Source of the DNA: Ruminococcus sp.
Lineage (GTDB): Bacteria; Bacillota; Clostridia; Oscillospirales; Ruminococcaceae
Length of the DNA stretch: 64,000 nucleotides
Reading direction: 5' to 3'
Assembly (NCBI GenBank): GCA_017534835.1
Contig: JAFXVT010000063.1
Coordinates: 1 to 64,000 of the forward strand
The translations under genes and the position numbers were made by a program. Below the pieces are notes generated by a model that worked only from the letters and a program-made list of their open reading frames with translations, was not told where the DNA came from and made no database searches. The first letter of the stretch is position 1, and each line of letters opens with the position of its first letter. Positions 17,907 through 27,485 of this stretch are shown here, one piece after another.

Positions 17907-19020
17907 CAATGAGCCTTCCTCCGCTGATACGCATTATCTTTCCCTTTATCTCGGGGAGCAGCGCTCCCTCGTTGGGAGTAGTGAGGAAGACCTGCATATC
18001 CTTTACCATATCGAATATGAACCGCTGACGCCGCTCATCGAGCTCGCCCATAACATCGTCAAGGAATATGACCGGCGGCTCCTTTGAACGCTTCATAAAT
18101 ATCTCAGCCTGTGCGAGCTTCATTACGAGCGCGGCACTTTTTATCTGTCCCTGAGAGCCGTAATCCCTCGCACTGACGCCGTTTATCTTTATGAGTATCT
18201 CATCGCGGTTGACTCCAGAATGTGTAGAGCCTGTGCGTATGTCATACTCCTCGGTCTCGCGGAGCTTGCGGTAATACTGCTCGACAGCCTCATCATCGCA
18301 CGGACGTTCAAGGTCCTCGCTGCGGTAGACGTTGGACTTGTATTCGAGCTCGAGCACCTCCTCACCGCCCGAAATGGTGCGGTAAAGCTCGCCGCATATG
18401 GAATTTATCTTTGATATGTACTCACTTCGCATATATGAAATAACAGCGCCTTCACGGGCAGCTTGTCTGTCCCATATATCGAGTATGCCGGGGTCGGTGG
18501 TGCGCTGCATTATGCCCTTCAGCATAGCATTGCGCTGGTTCATTATCGCGTTGTGCTTGTTCAGATGAACGACAGATACCGGATTGAGCTGTGATGCAGC
18601 CATATCTATGAAGCTTCGCCTTTTCTCCGGCGAGCCCTTGATGATGTCAACGTCGTCCGGTATGAAGGCAATGCACTTGAAAACGTCGAACAGCGCTCTT
18701 GCGCCCTTCTGCTTAACGCCGTTGAGCATTATCTGCTTGGGACTGCTCTGGCTGCGGACCATATCGAATTCTATCTTCTGCTCTCTTACGCTGTCGCGTA
18801 TCCTGAGCCTTGCTGACATCCTGCTGCCGGAAAGACAGATGTAGTCCTTCTCCTTTGAGCCGCGGAAGCTCTTGCAGCCGGAGAGTATCCACATCGCTTC
18901 GAGCAGGTTCGTCTTGCCCTGTGCATTCGGTCCGACTATGATATTATACTTCGGGTCCGGCTCGAAATATATGCCGGACAGGTTCTTGAAGCCGTCAATT
19001 TCGGCACAGGTGATTATCAA
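17872..19020 (-). CDS. recF: DNA replication/repair protein RecF
   Basis: RecF is an SMC-like ATPase that, with RecO and RecR, loads RecA at gaps. The 382-residue protein has Walker A in [19 protein letters not shown], the signature region [19 protein letters not shown] and Walker [13 protein letters not shown], with HRQ-type conserved elements between. Length is typical (360-380). The start codon overlaps the yaaA stop by 4 nt. It belongs to the dnaA-dnaN-yaaA-recF-remB unit. Confidence 0.97.
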   Translation of the reverse strand: MIITCAEIDGFKNLSGIYFEPDPKYNIIVGPNAQGKTNLLEAMWILSGCKSFRGSKEKDYICLSGSRMSARLRIRDSVREQKIEFDMVRSQSSPKQIMLNGVKQKGARALFDVFKCIAFIPDDVDIIKGSPEKRRSFIDMAASQLNPVSVVHLNKHNAIMNQRNAMLKGIMQRTTDPGILDIWDRQAAREGAVISYMRSEYISKINSICGELYRTISGGEEVLELEYKSNVYRSEDLERPCDDEAVEQYYRKLRETEEYDIRTGSTHSGVNRDEILIKINGVSARDYGSQGQIKSAALVMKLAQAEIFMKRSKEPPVIFLDDVMGELDERRQRFIFDMVKDMQVFLTTPNEGALLPEIKGKIMRISGGRLIDEKDDISSHRE

Positions 19021-19229
19021 ACGACCTTTACCTCTCCTCCGCCGGCAAGCTTCACGCTGTCGCCGGGTCTTATCTTCTTGCCGCGCATAGTGCAGACCTC
19101 GCCGTTGACGAGGACCTGTCCGTCCTGTATCAGATTCTTTGCCTCTCCGCCTGTTCCGACGAGAGAAGCGAATTTAAGAAGTGCGTCAAGCTTGATAAAT
19201 TCGGTGTTTATCTTTATTTCTTCCGCCAT
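19017..19229 (-). CDS. yaaA: S4 domain protein YaaA/RlbA
   Basis: The 70-residue protein is a lone S4 RNA-binding domain ([24 protein letters not shown] then [21 protein letters not shown]). Its position between dnaN and recF is that of Bacillus yaaA, whose product is linked to ribosome assembly. It overlaps recF by 4 nt and lies 30 nt after dnaN. Confidence 0.93.
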   Translation of the reverse strand: MAEEIKINTEFIKLDALLKFASLVGTGGEAKNLIQDGQVLVNGEVCTMRGKKIRPGDSVKLAGGGEVKVV

Positions 19230-19259
19230 AGCTTTATCCTTTCCGGCGCTCCGTCATTC

Positions 19260-20363
19260 TCAGCTGCGGAGCTGTATCGGCATTATGAGGAATATGTAGC
19301 TCTCTCCTTCAAGCGGGAGTATCTCTATTACCTTCATTGCGCCGTTGAAGCGTATCCTTATCTTGTCGCCCTCAGCAGCTCTGAGAGCCTCGAGTATGAG
19401 CTTGTTATTGAAGCCGATAGTAACGGTCTCGCCCGAAATATCGGCGGATATTGCATCGTTTACTCTGCCTATGCTCGTGCGGCAGCTTATCTTCATAACG
19501 CCGTTATCGATCTCGCAGCGTATCGGCGATTTGTTCTTGTCGTCGATTATGAGCGAGCAGCGTTCAAGACTTGTGATGAAGTCCTTCTTGTTCACGATCA
19601 CCTCTGTCTTGTGGCTCGTGGGGATACTGAGCTTGTAGTTGTGGAAAGCGCCCTCGAGCAGACGTGAGATAACGAAAACGTTGTTTATCTCAAATATTAT
19701 ATGACGTTCATTTACACAGACGGTGCAGTTCTTCTCATCGTCGTCCTTGATAAGAGTGGATACCTCCTGAAGAGCCTTCTTAGGAACTACGAAATGGTGG
19801 TTCTCGCTGCTCTCGGTGAGCTCGCTCCTGATAGCAAGACGGAAGCCGTCGATAGCTACAAGGTTGAACCTGCCGTCCTCAATGTCGAAGAGCTCGCCTG
19901 TCAGGATAGGCTTGCTCTCATTCATTGAAGCCGCATAGCTCGTCATATTTATCATAGAGCGGAGCGTTGTGGGCTTTACAGTGAAGCTGCGCTGATTGTC
20001 AACGACCGGCAGCTCGGGATATTCGTCAGCCGGGATAGCGGAGAAGCTGCACTCTGTTGCGATAGAAGAAAGGTTCACGGTGTTGTTCTCATCGAGCTCT
20101 ACTGTTACCTCATCGCCGGACATCTTTCTTACGAATTCACTGAACAGGCGTGCATTTACTACGAATTCAAACGTATCAGAAGTATTGGCTATGATAGTTG
20201 TTCTGATACCCATTTCAAGGTTATAGCCCGTGAGCTCTACCTGATCCGGCATTATCTTTACTCTTATTCCCTCAAGAGCCTGAATGGTGGATTTCTGAGG
20301 AACCGCACGTGAAACGTTTCCGATAGCTTCACTGAGCGAATCCTTATCGCAGATGAATTTCAT
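19260..20363 (-). CDS. dnaN: DNA polymerase III beta sliding clamp
   Basis: DnaN forms the ring clamp that tethers DNA polymerase III. The 367-residue protein shows the three-domain clamp pattern: MKFICDKDSLSEAIGNVSRAVP, then RSFTVKPTTLRSMINMTSYAAS, and the C-terminal SYIFLIMPIQLRS, close to the usual YLIMPMRL ending. GGAGG lies upstream of the ATG. About 500 bp of DnaA-motif-rich DNA separates it from dnaA, as in other bipartite origins. Confidence 0.97.
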   Translation of the reverse strand: MKFICDKDSLSEAIGNVSRAVPQKSTIQALEGIRVKIMPDQVELTGYNLEMGIRTTIIANTSDTFEFVVNARLFSEFVRKMSGDEVTVELDENNTVNLSSIATECSFSAIPADEYPELPVVDNQRSFTVKPTTLRSMINMTSYAASMNESKPILTGELFDIEDGRFNLVAIDGFRLAIRSELTESSENHHFVVPKKALQEVSTLIKDDDEKNCTVCVNERHIIFEINNVFVISRLLEGAFHNYKLSIPTSHKTEVIVNKKDFITSLERCSLIIDDKNKSPIRCEIDNGVMKISCRTSIGRVNDAISADISGETVTIGFNNKLILEALRAAEGDKIRIRFNGAMKVIEILPLEGESYIFLIMPIQLRS

Positions 20364-20864
20364 TATATGATACCTCCGGTATGTTAAGTCTGGTATCTGT
20401 CAGATGACAGATAATAAGAATGATAAGATATGATAAGTTTAAAATATATAGTCGTGGTAGTAGGGGCTGTGGAAAAGTCAGGATGTGATATTTCCGGCTT
20501 GACACAGCCATATGCTCGTCCACATCCCGGTGTGGTGAAATTTGTTGCGGATGTGGAGCGATCTTTATTCAGCCGTTTTTGTGTTGAACAGGTTTATGAA
20601 TGTGGAGTTGAAGTTGAGAAAAAGTGAATGATTTTGTTGATATTACGAATTGTAATACTGATTTTGTCTTAAACTGTTCGTATTGGGTTGAAGTTGAATA
20701 GTTGATACGGTTGAAAATGATATACCGTGTCGGAATGTGACGTTCAGAACTCAGCGCTCTGTACAGTCATAAAATAACTGTGTATGTCCGGGCAGTTTTC
20801 AACAAACTGTTAGTTTAGCAGTTGAAAAAGAGAAGTTTTCAACATTCCTGACTGTAAAGCAGAT
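20364..20864. other. Putative oriC region, dnaA-dnaN intergenic part
   Basis: This 501-bp gene-free stretch lies between dnaA and dnaN. It contains TTTTCAACA at 20796-20804 and 20836-20844, inverted variants at 20820-20828 (AGTTGAAAA) and 20709-20717 (GGTTGAAAA), and TGTGGAAAA, a good DnaA-box match, at 20468-20476. An AT-rich stretch with repeated GATAAG (20410-20437) followed by TTTAAAATATATAG is a candidate unwinding element. Assignment rests on synteny with the bipartite Bacillus origin plus motif density. Confidence 0.75.
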
Positions 20865-22238
20865 TTATGACTTGCTCTTGTCGCGGATATTCTTGATGAT
20901 GTCATTGACAAGGTTCCTGAGGTTCTGATCCTTCTCGATTGCCGCTGTTACGTTGTTTACGGAGTATACGATAGTTGAATGGTCACGTCCGCCGAACTCT
21001 GTTCCGATAGATGCGAGCGGCATCTGTGTTACCTCGCGGACAACGTATATCGCGACCTTACGCGCGATAGATACCTGCTGTGCGCGCTTGTTTGAGCGTA
21101 TATCCTCGGGTGAGATGCCATACACTGTGGATACCTCAGAGATTATTTTCTCGACGGTTATCGGTATGGGCTGTTCGTCAGTGAGGACATCGCGTATAAC
21201 GCTCTGAGCCATTGAAATGGTTATCGGGCTTCCTGCGAAATGATTGAGCGCCTTGAGACGTATCACAGCGCCCTCAAGCTGTCTGATGTTGGATTTGAGG
21301 CGGTTTGCCATAAATTCCGATACTTCAGCAGGCATCTTCAGGTCGAGCAGCTCGCTCTTGCGGTTTATTATAGCAAGACGTGTCTCGTAGTCCGGAGCGG
21401 ATATGTCTGCGATAAGACCTCCCTCAAAGCGTGTGCGGAGACGTTTTTCGAGCGTTACGAGCTCCTTGGGTGATTTATCTGAGGTGATAACTATCTGCTT
21501 GCCCTCTTCGTGGAGCTTGTAGAATGTGTGGAAGAATTCCTCCTGCATACGCTCCTTGTTGGCGAAAAACTGTACATCGTCGATGAGGAGCACGTCTGCA
21601 TTGCGGTATTTCTCCTGGAAATCGGATATGAGATTTGTCTTGATAGCAGCGATGAGGTCGTTTCCGAAGGTCTCGCTGGTGACATAGACGATGTTGAAAT
21701 CGGGATGGTTCTTTCTTACCTCATTGGCAATAGCTGTGATGAGGTGGGTCTTGCCCATTCCGGACGGACCATATATAAAAAGCGGGTTGTATTCCCTTAT
21801 TTCGCGGCTTCCGCAGTTTTTTGCAACAGACTTGCTGCAAGCGAGAGCGAAGCTGTTTGAGGGTCCCTCGATGAATGTATCGAAGGTGTAATCGTAATTT
21901 GCGAATTTATAGGTCTTTTCAAGCTCGGCATTCTTCTTTTCGAGCTCATCGTCGGTGGGGATCTGTCCGCCGAGAGAGGGCTCGTCCGATTCAACGTTGA
22001 TGATTATATCCACATCGAGCCCGAGAACATTCATAAATGCCTCTTTCAGAATGTTGGCGTATGTAGTCATAACAATATTCTTCTGGAAATCAGTTCCCAC
22101 GCTGAAAACTGCACTTTTTCCGTCAAAGCTGAGAGTCTTGAGAGGATCTATCCATGTCTTTATCGCAATAGCCGGGATCTTGTCGTTATCACGGATATAT
22201 TGCTTGATATTCTCGAAAACTTCCTCAAATGAGTTCAT
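20865..22238 (-). CDS. dnaA: Chromosomal replication initiator DnaA
   Basis: DnaA opens the origin. The 457-residue protein starts MNSFEEVFENIKQYI (domain I), followed by a short linker and an AAA+ domain with Walker A FIYGPSGMGKTHLITAIA, Walker B VLLIDDVQFFANK and sensor motifs. The C-terminal DNA-binding domain IV contains the DnaA signature FGGRDHSTIVYSVN. The ATG at 22238 has GGAGG 7 nt upstream; a longer frame to 22283 lacks this. A TTGCAT-17-TATAAT promoter lies at 22309-22337. DnaA-box-like motifs on both sides suggest autoregulation. Confidence 0.98.
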   Translation of the reverse strand: MNSFEEVFENIKQYIRDNDKIPAIAIKTWIDPLKTLSFDGKSAVFSVGTDFQKNIVMTTYANILKEAFMNVLGLDVDIIINVESDEPSLGGQIPTDDELEKKNAELEKTYKFANYDYTFDTFIEGPSNSFALACSKSVAKNCGSREIREYNPLFIYGPSGMGKTHLITAIANEVRKNHPDFNIVYVTSETFGNDLIAAIKTNLISDFQEKYRNADVLLIDDVQFFANKERMQEEFFHTFYKLHEEGKQIVITSDKSPKELVTLEKRLRTRFEGGLIADISAPDYETRLAIINRKSELLDLKMPAEVSEFMANRLKSNIRQLEGAVIRLKALNHFAGSPITISMAQSVIRDVLTDEQPIPITVEKIISEVSTVYGISPEDIRSNKRAQQVSIARKVAIYVVREVTQMPLASIGTEFGGRDHSTIVYSVNNVTAAIEKDQNLRNLVNDIIKNIRDKSKS

Positions 22239-22308
22239 ATGAAACCTCCGTATGAATAAAAGATCGGGAGCGCCCGAAGCCATACTCCCCTATATTAATA
22301 TATAGTAT

Positions 22309-22337
22309 ATTATAACATATAGGTGTTTAAAATGCAA
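22309..22337 (-). promoter_or_regulatory. Sigma-A promoter of dnaA
   Basis: On the minus strand TTGCAT (22332-22337) and TATAAT (22309-22314) are separated by exactly 17 bp. The predicted leader contains a short GGGAG/CTCCC hairpin before the dnaA SD. Confidence 0.75.
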
Positions 22338-22715
22338 GCGCTTTTATATGTGAGAGTTTTAGAAAATCAGACCCGGAATCAACACCTGTTTTTGACATAT
22401 TGTTGAAAACATTGTTGAATTAACATTTCAATGTCAGAAAATGCCTGTTTTGCCGGAAATAAAAGAAATACAGGCTGTTGAAAGATCGGTTCTCACAAGC
22501 CTTCAAACATCGTATCAACACCACTTTTCAACATAAAACGATGTATCCCGACTGCCTGTTTTCATTCCGTGGTGCGGCACGATCTGCCGAAGTTTCGCTC
22601 ATTTTCAGGAACACAAGACTTACGCCAAATTGATGAAAAGCCTGTATTTTCGGGCTGCGGTCATTGTTCAAAATAATCAAAATTGCGTAAAATCAAAAAA
22701 AATTTCAGAAATTGC

Positions 22716-22744
22716 TTGACATAAAAGAAATAATGAAGTATAAT
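22716..22744 (+). promoter_or_regulatory. Consensus sigma-A promoter of rpmH
   Basis: A perfect TTGACA (22716-22721) and TATAAT (22739-22744) have a 17-bp spacer, about 100 bp upstream of rpmH. Confidence 0.85.
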
Positions 22745-22846
22745 CTTATAGTGTAATGCGTACAGATGTACGTCCATACTGTAATTAGGAGTCGGTCAAC
22801 AGAGCGGCTCTTGTATATCATTTGCGAAGAGAGGAGGACACTGAAT

Positions 22847-22981
22847 ATGAAAAGAACATATCAGCCTAAGAAGCTCCACAGAAAGAAGGAGCACGGCTTC
22901 ATGAAGAGAATGGCTACCAAGAACGGCAGAAAGGTTTTAGCTCGTAGAAGATCTAAGGGCAGAGCAAGATTAACTCACTGA
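22847..22981 (+). CDS. rpmH: 50S ribosomal protein L34
   Basis: The 44-residue protein [18 protein letters not shown]...RARLTH is canonical L34, a basic protein of the large subunit. GAGAGGAGG precedes the ATG at 22847; the longer frame from 22766 is noncoding leader. A strong terminator at 22989-23022 follows, so rpmH may be partly uncoupled from rnpA. Confidence 0.98.
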   Translation: MKRTYQPKKLHRKKEHGFMKRMATKNGRKVLARRRSKGRARLTH

Positions 22982-22988
22982 CGACGCT

Positions 22989-23022
22989 GACCACAAAAAA
23001 TTATTTTTTTGTGGTCTTTTTT
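22989..23022 (+). terminator. Rho-independent terminator after rpmH
   Basis: GACCACAAAAAA pairs with TTTTTTTGTGGTC and is followed by TTTTTT. It lies between rpmH and rnpA. Confidence 0.85.
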
Positions 23023-23105
23023 ATTAACCTGCTTTTTTTATTTATTAGTATCGGCGGATCGCTTTTGTTCCGCATTCATTTACCCTAAATCTGGATTTTT
23101 TAATT

Positions 23106-23456
23106 ATGCTTTATACGGAAACTCTCAAGGATAACAAGGACTTCCTGAATCTGTACAAAAAGGGACGATATATCCCTTCTAAATATTCCGTGATATATGT
23201 CAGACCTAACGGCAGACCCTTCAACCGCCTCGGCATTACCGCAGGCAAGAAGATAGGAAATGCCGTTCACAGGAACAGAGCAAAGCGCCTCATACGCCTC
23301 GCTTACCGCGAAAATGAGATCGCTATGCCTGTCGGTATCGACATCGTTATCGTTGCGCGTGCTCACATCTGCGAGATCAAGTCAGATGAATACTGCGCTT
23401 ATATGAAGAAGTACGGGATCAGCGAGATCGAGAAGATCGTCAGAAAAACAAAATGA
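23106..23456 (+). CDS. rnpA: Ribonuclease P protein component
   Basis: RnpA binds the RNase P RNA and helps it cut the 5' leader from pre-tRNA. The 116-residue basic protein shows the family pattern: [40 protein letters not shown] (the RNR-motif helix) and [13 protein letters not shown]. Its stop overlaps the yidD start by 4 nt. The start lies in an AT-rich stretch with a weak SD. Confidence 0.96.
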   Translation: MLYTETLKDNKDFLNLYKKGRYIPSKYSVIYVRPNGRPFNRLGITAGKKIGNAVHRNRAKRLIRLAYRENEIAMPVGIDIVIVARAHICEIKSDEYCAYMKKYGISEIEKIVRKTK

Positions 23457-23755
23457 AGTATCTGATCATTTCACTTATAAGGTTTTATCAGAAGTTCATA
23501 TCCCCGCATACCCCGGCTGTTTGCAAATACTATCCTACGTGCAGCTGTTATTCGCTCACGGCGGTGAAACGGTTCGGTGCGATAAGGGGCTCGGCCCTTG
23601 CTGCGTGGAGGATACTGCGGTGCAATCCGTGGTCCATGGGCGGTATCGACTATGTTCCAGATAAATTTACCTTCAAGGTGAAAAAATATGATTATACCAG
23701 AGATTTTCCGGACGAGGATAACAACATTGATGACTCGCACAATGGAGAGGTATGA
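23453..23755 (+). CDS. yidD: Membrane protein insertion efficiency factor YidD
   Basis: The 100-residue peripheral membrane protein has the HCP pattern of YidD ([37 protein letters not shown], then [17 protein letters not shown]) with the three conserved Cys. It assists YidC-dependent insertion. It overlaps rnpA by 4 nt and lies 3 nt before yidC. Confidence 0.96.
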   Translation: MKYLIISLIRFYQKFISPHTPAVCKYYPTCSCYSLTAVKRFGAIRGSALAAWRILRCNPWSMGGIDYVPDKFTFKVKKYDYTRDFPDEDNNIDDSHNGEV

Positions 23756-23758
23756 AAA

Positions 23759-24931
23759 TTGAATTTCTTATATGATCTTATAGGCATACCGTTCGGCTAT
23801 CTTATGAGCCTCATCTACAAGATAGTTCCGAACTATGCTGTCGCAATCATTCTTTTTACGCTCGTGACAAAGCTGCTGCTGTTCCCTGTGAACTACAAAA
23901 CACAGAAAAATGCAGCAAGAATGCAGCTTTTCCAGCCAAAACTTGAAAAGTTAAAAAAGAGCTATGGAAGCAATCCCCAGAGACTTCAGGAGGAACAGCA
24001 GAAGCTATATCAGCAGGAGGGCATCAACCCGATGGGCTCCTGCCTGCCTATGTTCGTTCAGATGTTCCTGCTCTTCGGCGTTATCGACGTTGTTTACAAG
24101 CCGATAACACATATCCTGCACATCACAAAGTCTGTAAGGACTGCGGCTATCGAAAAGGCTTCTGAGATAGCTGTGAATATCGGTGATATCAACAACGGAA
24201 AGGAAATATCCCCGTCGAACCTCAGAAGTGAGCTGCTCACAGCTGAAGCTCTCGAAAAGCACCCCGATGAATTCAGAGACCTTGCTGAGAATTTCTTCCA
24301 GAAGGTTTCGGATTTCTCGGATACATTCAGCGTATTCGGCGCAAACCTCGGAAAAACTCCCGAGTTCCGCCCCGAGGTATGGAACAAGGAAGCTATAATA
24401 CTCTTCTGTATCCCCTTCCTTGCAGGTCTTGCACAGCTTATATTCTCGCTCTATTCGCAGATACACCAGAAGAAGGTGAATCCTCAGGCTCAGGCGGCAG
24501 GCGGCGGCTGTATGACAGCTATGACGCTCCTTATGCCGGTATGGTCTATATGGATCGCTTTTGAAGTTCCGGCAGGTGTCGGCTTCTACTGGATATTCTC
24601 CTCACTTTTCAGCTTCGCTATCACATTCGCGCTCAACTGCTACTTCACAAAGGACAGGATAGTTGCGATAAATGAGAAGGAAAAGGAAAAGGCTCGTATC
24701 TACGCTGAAAAGCACCCGGAAAAGAAATCATTTATGCAGAGAATGATGGAACAGCAGGCTGCACTCGAACAGCAGCAGGCTGCCGCTGCAAGAGTAAATG
24801 AGAACGGCGAGAAGATCTCGCGTTCCGAAATGAACAAACAGAACCGCGATAAGATAAACGAGGCTCGCAGACGTATGGCAGAAAAATACGGCGACGAGTA
24901 CGTTGAATCCGACGGCAGCGATGAGGAATGA
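23759..24931 (+). CDS. yidC: Membrane protein insertase YidC
   Basis: YidC inserts and folds membrane proteins alone or with SecYEG. The 390-residue protein has five hydrophobic segments of the Oxa1/YidC2 core (IPFGYLMSLIYKIVPNYAVAIILFTLVTKLLLFPVNYKTQ with the conserved helical hairpin KLKKSYGSNPQRLQEEQQKLYQQEGINPMGSCLP). A large extracytoplasmic insert (about residues 125-215) lies between TM2 and TM3. The tail is long and charged with AALEQQQAAAARV. The start is TTG at 23759, 8 nt after GGAGAGG. Confidence 0.95.
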   Translation: MNFLYDLIGIPFGYLMSLIYKIVPNYAVAIILFTLVTKLLLFPVNYKTQKNAARMQLFQPKLEKLKKSYGSNPQRLQEEQQKLYQQEGINPMGSCLPMFVQMFLLFGVIDVVYKPITHILHITKSVRTAAIEKASEIAVNIGDINNGKEISPSNLRSELLTAEALEKHPDEFRDLAENFFQKVSDFSDTFSVFGANLGKTPEFRPEVWNKEAIILFCIPFLAGLAQLIFSLYSQIHQKKVNPQAQAAGGGCMTAMTLLMPVWSIWIAFEVPAGVGFYWIFSSLFSFAITFALNCYFTKDRIVAINEKEKEKARIYAEKHPEKKSFMQRMMEQQAALEQQQAAAARVNENGEKISRSEMNKQNRDKINEARRRMAEKYGDEYVESDGSDEE

Positions 24932-24979
24932 TATATACGCTGTTAAGGCGGCGTTAAGTATATAAAGGAGGTATTAGCA

Positions 24980-26044
24980 ATGACTGAAATTTTTACAGCA
25001 AAAACAGTCGATGAAGCCAAAAAACTGGCTGCTCAGAAATTCGGCAAGAGCATTGACGACATCAGATTTGAAGTCCTCGAGGAGGGCAAAGGCGGTTTCC
25101 TTGGCATCGGTGCAAAGGACGCAAAGGTAAAGGCTACGTATGAAGAGAAGGTCGCTTCCTTCGTTGCAGCTGCAAGTGCTGCTGAGGAAAAGGTCACTGA
25201 GACTGCTGCTGCGGCAGCTGAGCCCGTTATCGAAAAGGCTGCCGAGACAGCCGCTGAAGTAAAGGAAGAGGTGACAGCCGTCGCTGAGGAGGCTGCTCCG
25301 GCTGTGGAAGCTGCTGCACCTGCACAGGCTTCATCTGAGGAGGACGAGGTTGAGTTCTCGCTCGATAATTTCACTCTCATCGAGAATGAGGCAGACTATG
25401 AGCCAAAGGTAAAGATAGCTAAGGACTATATCACAAGCATTCTCCGCGCTATGGGGATCGACGCTGAATTCACTGTATATCAGAACGAAACAGGCGCTGT
25501 TATCAATATCGAGAGCGACAACAACGGTACTATCATCGGCAGAAGAGGCGAGACCCTCGATTCTATCCAGTACCTCTGCTCTATCATCGCTAACAAGGGC
25601 GATAAGGATTATTTCCGCATCACTATCGACTGCCTCGGCTACAGAAGCAAGCGCAAGGAAACTCTTGAGCAGCTCGCTAAGAAGGTCGCAAAGTCCGTTC
25701 TCAGGACCGGCAGAAGTCAGCCGCTCGAGCCGATGAATCCCTATGAGCGAAGAGTTATCCACTCTGCTATTTCAAAGATAGAAGGTGTTTCTTCACGCTC
25801 AGTCGGTGAGGAGCCCTACAGAAAGATAATCATTTCTTCAAATAATCCCAAGAGAAACGACCGCCGCAGAAATAACCGCGACGACAGACGCGGAGGCGGA
25901 AGAGGAAACGGCAGACGCAGAGAGAGACGCGAGCCGTTCGAGCCGAGAGCTATCGACCTTTCAACTTCCTTCGAGAAGGACTACAAGAAGCCCAAGCCGG
26001 AGGACAGTATGGAAGGCGGACTCTACGGAAAGATCGAGCTTTAA
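24980..26044 (+). CDS. jag: RNA-binding protein Jag/KhpB (EloR)
   Basis: The 354-residue protein has a Jag-N domain (residues 1-50, with GKGGFLGIGAKDAKV), a long Ala/Glu-rich low-complexity linker (about 55-115), a KH domain with IIGRRGETLD near residue 183, an R3H domain with RRVIHSAI near 256, and an Arg/Gly/Asn-rich tail (about 290-320). In streptococci KhpB works with KhpA to control cell elongation. The gene follows yidC, as in many Firmicutes. GGAGG lies 9 nt before the ATG, and a terminator lies 8 nt after the stop. Confidence 0.93.
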   Translation: MTEIFTAKTVDEAKKLAAQKFGKSIDDIRFEVLEEGKGGFLGIGAKDAKVKATYEEKVASFVAAASAAEEKVTETAAAAAEPVIEKAAETAAEVKEEVTAVAEEAAPAVEAAAPAQASSEEDEVEFSLDNFTLIENEADYEPKVKIAKDYITSILRAMGIDAEFTVYQNETGAVINIESDNNGTIIGRRGETLDSIQYLCSIIANKGDKDYFRITIDCLGYRSKRKETLEQLAKKVAKSVLRTGRSQPLEPMNPYERRVIHSAISKIEGVSSRSVGEEPYRKIIISSNNPKRNDRRRNNRDDRRGGGRGNGRRRERREPFEPRAIDLSTSFEKDYKKPKPEDSMEGGLYGKIEL

Positions 26045-26051
26045 TATTGAG

Positions 26052-26080
26052 AACAACGGCTTTAATGCCGTTGTTTTTTT
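26052..26080 (+). terminator. Rho-independent terminator after jag
   Basis: AACAACGGC / GCCGTTGTT stem with a 6-nt loop followed by seven T. It separates jag from mnmE. Confidence 0.85.
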
Positions 26081-26093
26081 AGGAAGTGATAAA

Positions 26094-27455
26094 ATGTCTA
26101 CTATTGCTGCTGTTTCAACGCCAAATGCAGTCGGCGGTATCGCTGTGATTCGCATTTCAGGCGAGAAGGCGATAAATACAGCTGAGGCGATTTTCCGTCC
26201 GTACGGAGGTAAAACTGTCGCTGATATGGCTGGTTATACCTGTGCATATGGTGTGGCTCACGACGGGGACGAGATCATTGACGATTGTATACTGACGGTG
26301 TTCCGCGCTCCTCACAGCTATACGGGCGAGGATACGTGCGAGATATCCTGTCACGGCGGTCTGTATGTGTCGAAGCGCATTCTCCGTGCAGCTCTTAAAT
26401 ACGGTGCTGTGAATGCGGAGGCAGGCGAGTTCACAAAGCGTGCCTTTCTTAATGGAAAGCTCGACCTCACGCAGGCTGAAGCCGTTATGGATATTATTTC
26501 CGCACGCGGCGAGGCTGAGCTTCGTATGGCTGAGCAGCTTCGCGAGGGAGCGACCTATAAGAAGGTCAGGAAGTGTTCAGATAGGCTGTTGAAGATACTC
26601 AGCGGGATAGCTGCGTGGACTGATTATCCGGACGAGGATATCCCCGAAATTGAGCCTTCTGTGATAGAGACAGAGCTGAGCGGTATACGTGATGAGCTGT
26701 TCTCTCTCATTCGCAGCTACGACAGCGGACGTATTCTCCGTGAGGGCGTTGCTACAGCTATTGTCGGACGTCCGAATGTAGGAAAATCGACGCTTTTCAA
26801 TTGTCTCAGCGGCTGCGAAAGAAGTATCGTTACTGATATTGCCGGTACAACGCGCGATGTTGTAGAGGAGACTGTCAGGCTTGGAGATATAGTGCTCAGA
26901 CTTTCGGATACCGCAGGCATACACCGGACCGATGACAGGATCGAGGGTATCGGTATAGATATTGCACAGAAAACGGCAGAAAATGCTGAGCTCGTAATTG
27001 CCGTTTTTGACGGAAACTGTCCTCTGACGGCGGACGATTTTAATTTAATAAAATCAATTAAAAATAAAAAATGTATCGCTGTCATTAATAAATCCGACCA
27101 GCAGCAGGTAATTGAATCAGATGCTCTTAAAGAATTTTTTATACAAATAGTATATATTTCTGCTAAAAACGGAGACGGTATAGAGCAGCTTGAAAGCGCT
27201 GTAAAACAGATTTTTGAGATAAGTCCTGAAAGTTTTTCTGTTGTATCAGCAGCAAATGAGCGTCAGAAGCTCTGTATTGAAAGAGCAATTTCCTCAGTTG
27301 ACGAGGGTATAGAAATTATCAGAAGCAGTGAGATGTACGATGCACTGAATGTTGTTCTTGATGACGCCGAGCAGGCTTTGCTTGAACTGACGGGTGAAAA
27401 AATAACAGATTCAGTCGTCGACGAGGTGTTTTCACGCTTCTGTGTTGGCAAGTAA
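26094..27455 (+). CDS. mnmE: tRNA modification GTPase MnmE
   Basis: MnmE with MnmG adds the carboxymethylaminomethyl group to U34 of certain tRNAs. The 453-residue protein has the folate-binding N-domain (STIAAVSTPNAVGGIAVIRISG), a helical domain interrupted by a G domain with GRPNVGKSTLFN, DIAGTTRDVV, DTAGIH and NKSD, and the C-terminal FCVGK with the catalytic Cys. The G-domain end is noticeably A/T-richer than the front part. A parS-like site sits directly behind the stop, before mnmG. Confidence 0.97.
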   Translation: MSTIAAVSTPNAVGGIAVIRISGEKAINTAEAIFRPYGGKTVADMAGYTCAYGVAHDGDEIIDDCILTVFRAPHSYTGEDTCEISCHGGLYVSKRILRAALKYGAVNAEAGEFTKRAFLNGKLDLTQAEAVMDIISARGEAELRMAEQLREGATYKKVRKCSDRLLKILSGIAAWTDYPDEDIPEIEPSVIETELSGIRDELFSLIRSYDSGRILREGVATAIVGRPNVGKSTLFNCLSGCERSIVTDIAGTTRDVVEETVRLGDIVLRLSDTAGIHRTDDRIEGIGIDIAQKTAENAELVIAVFDGNCPLTADDFNLIKSIKNKKCIAVINKSDQQQVIESDALKEFFIQIVYISAKNGDGIEQLESAVKQIFEISPESFSVVSAANERQKLCIERAISSVDEGIEIIRSSEMYDALNVVLDDAEQALLELTGEKITDSVVDEVFSRFCVGK

Positions 27456-27471
27456 TGTTCCACGTGGAACA
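27456..27471. promoter_or_regulatory. parS-like site between mnmE and mnmG
   Basis: TGTTCCACGTGGAACA is a perfect 16-bp palindrome close to the Bacillus parS consensus TGTTNCACGTGAAACA. It begins right at the mnmE stop and is presumably bound by the ParB encoded at 32024. Confidence 0.8.
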
Positions 27472-27485
27472 ATTAAGGAGTTATT

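Larger units (their letters stand above)
22239..22846. other. Putative oriC region upstream of dnaA
   Basis: This 608-bp divergent intergenic region between dnaA and rpmH carries TGTTGAAAA at 22401-22409, TTTTCAACA at 22525-22533, related 9-mers at 22413 and 22476, the dnaA promoter and the rpmH promoter. It corresponds to the upstream half of a bipartite origin. No ORF is convincing here except rpmH, which starts at 22847. Confidence 0.7.
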
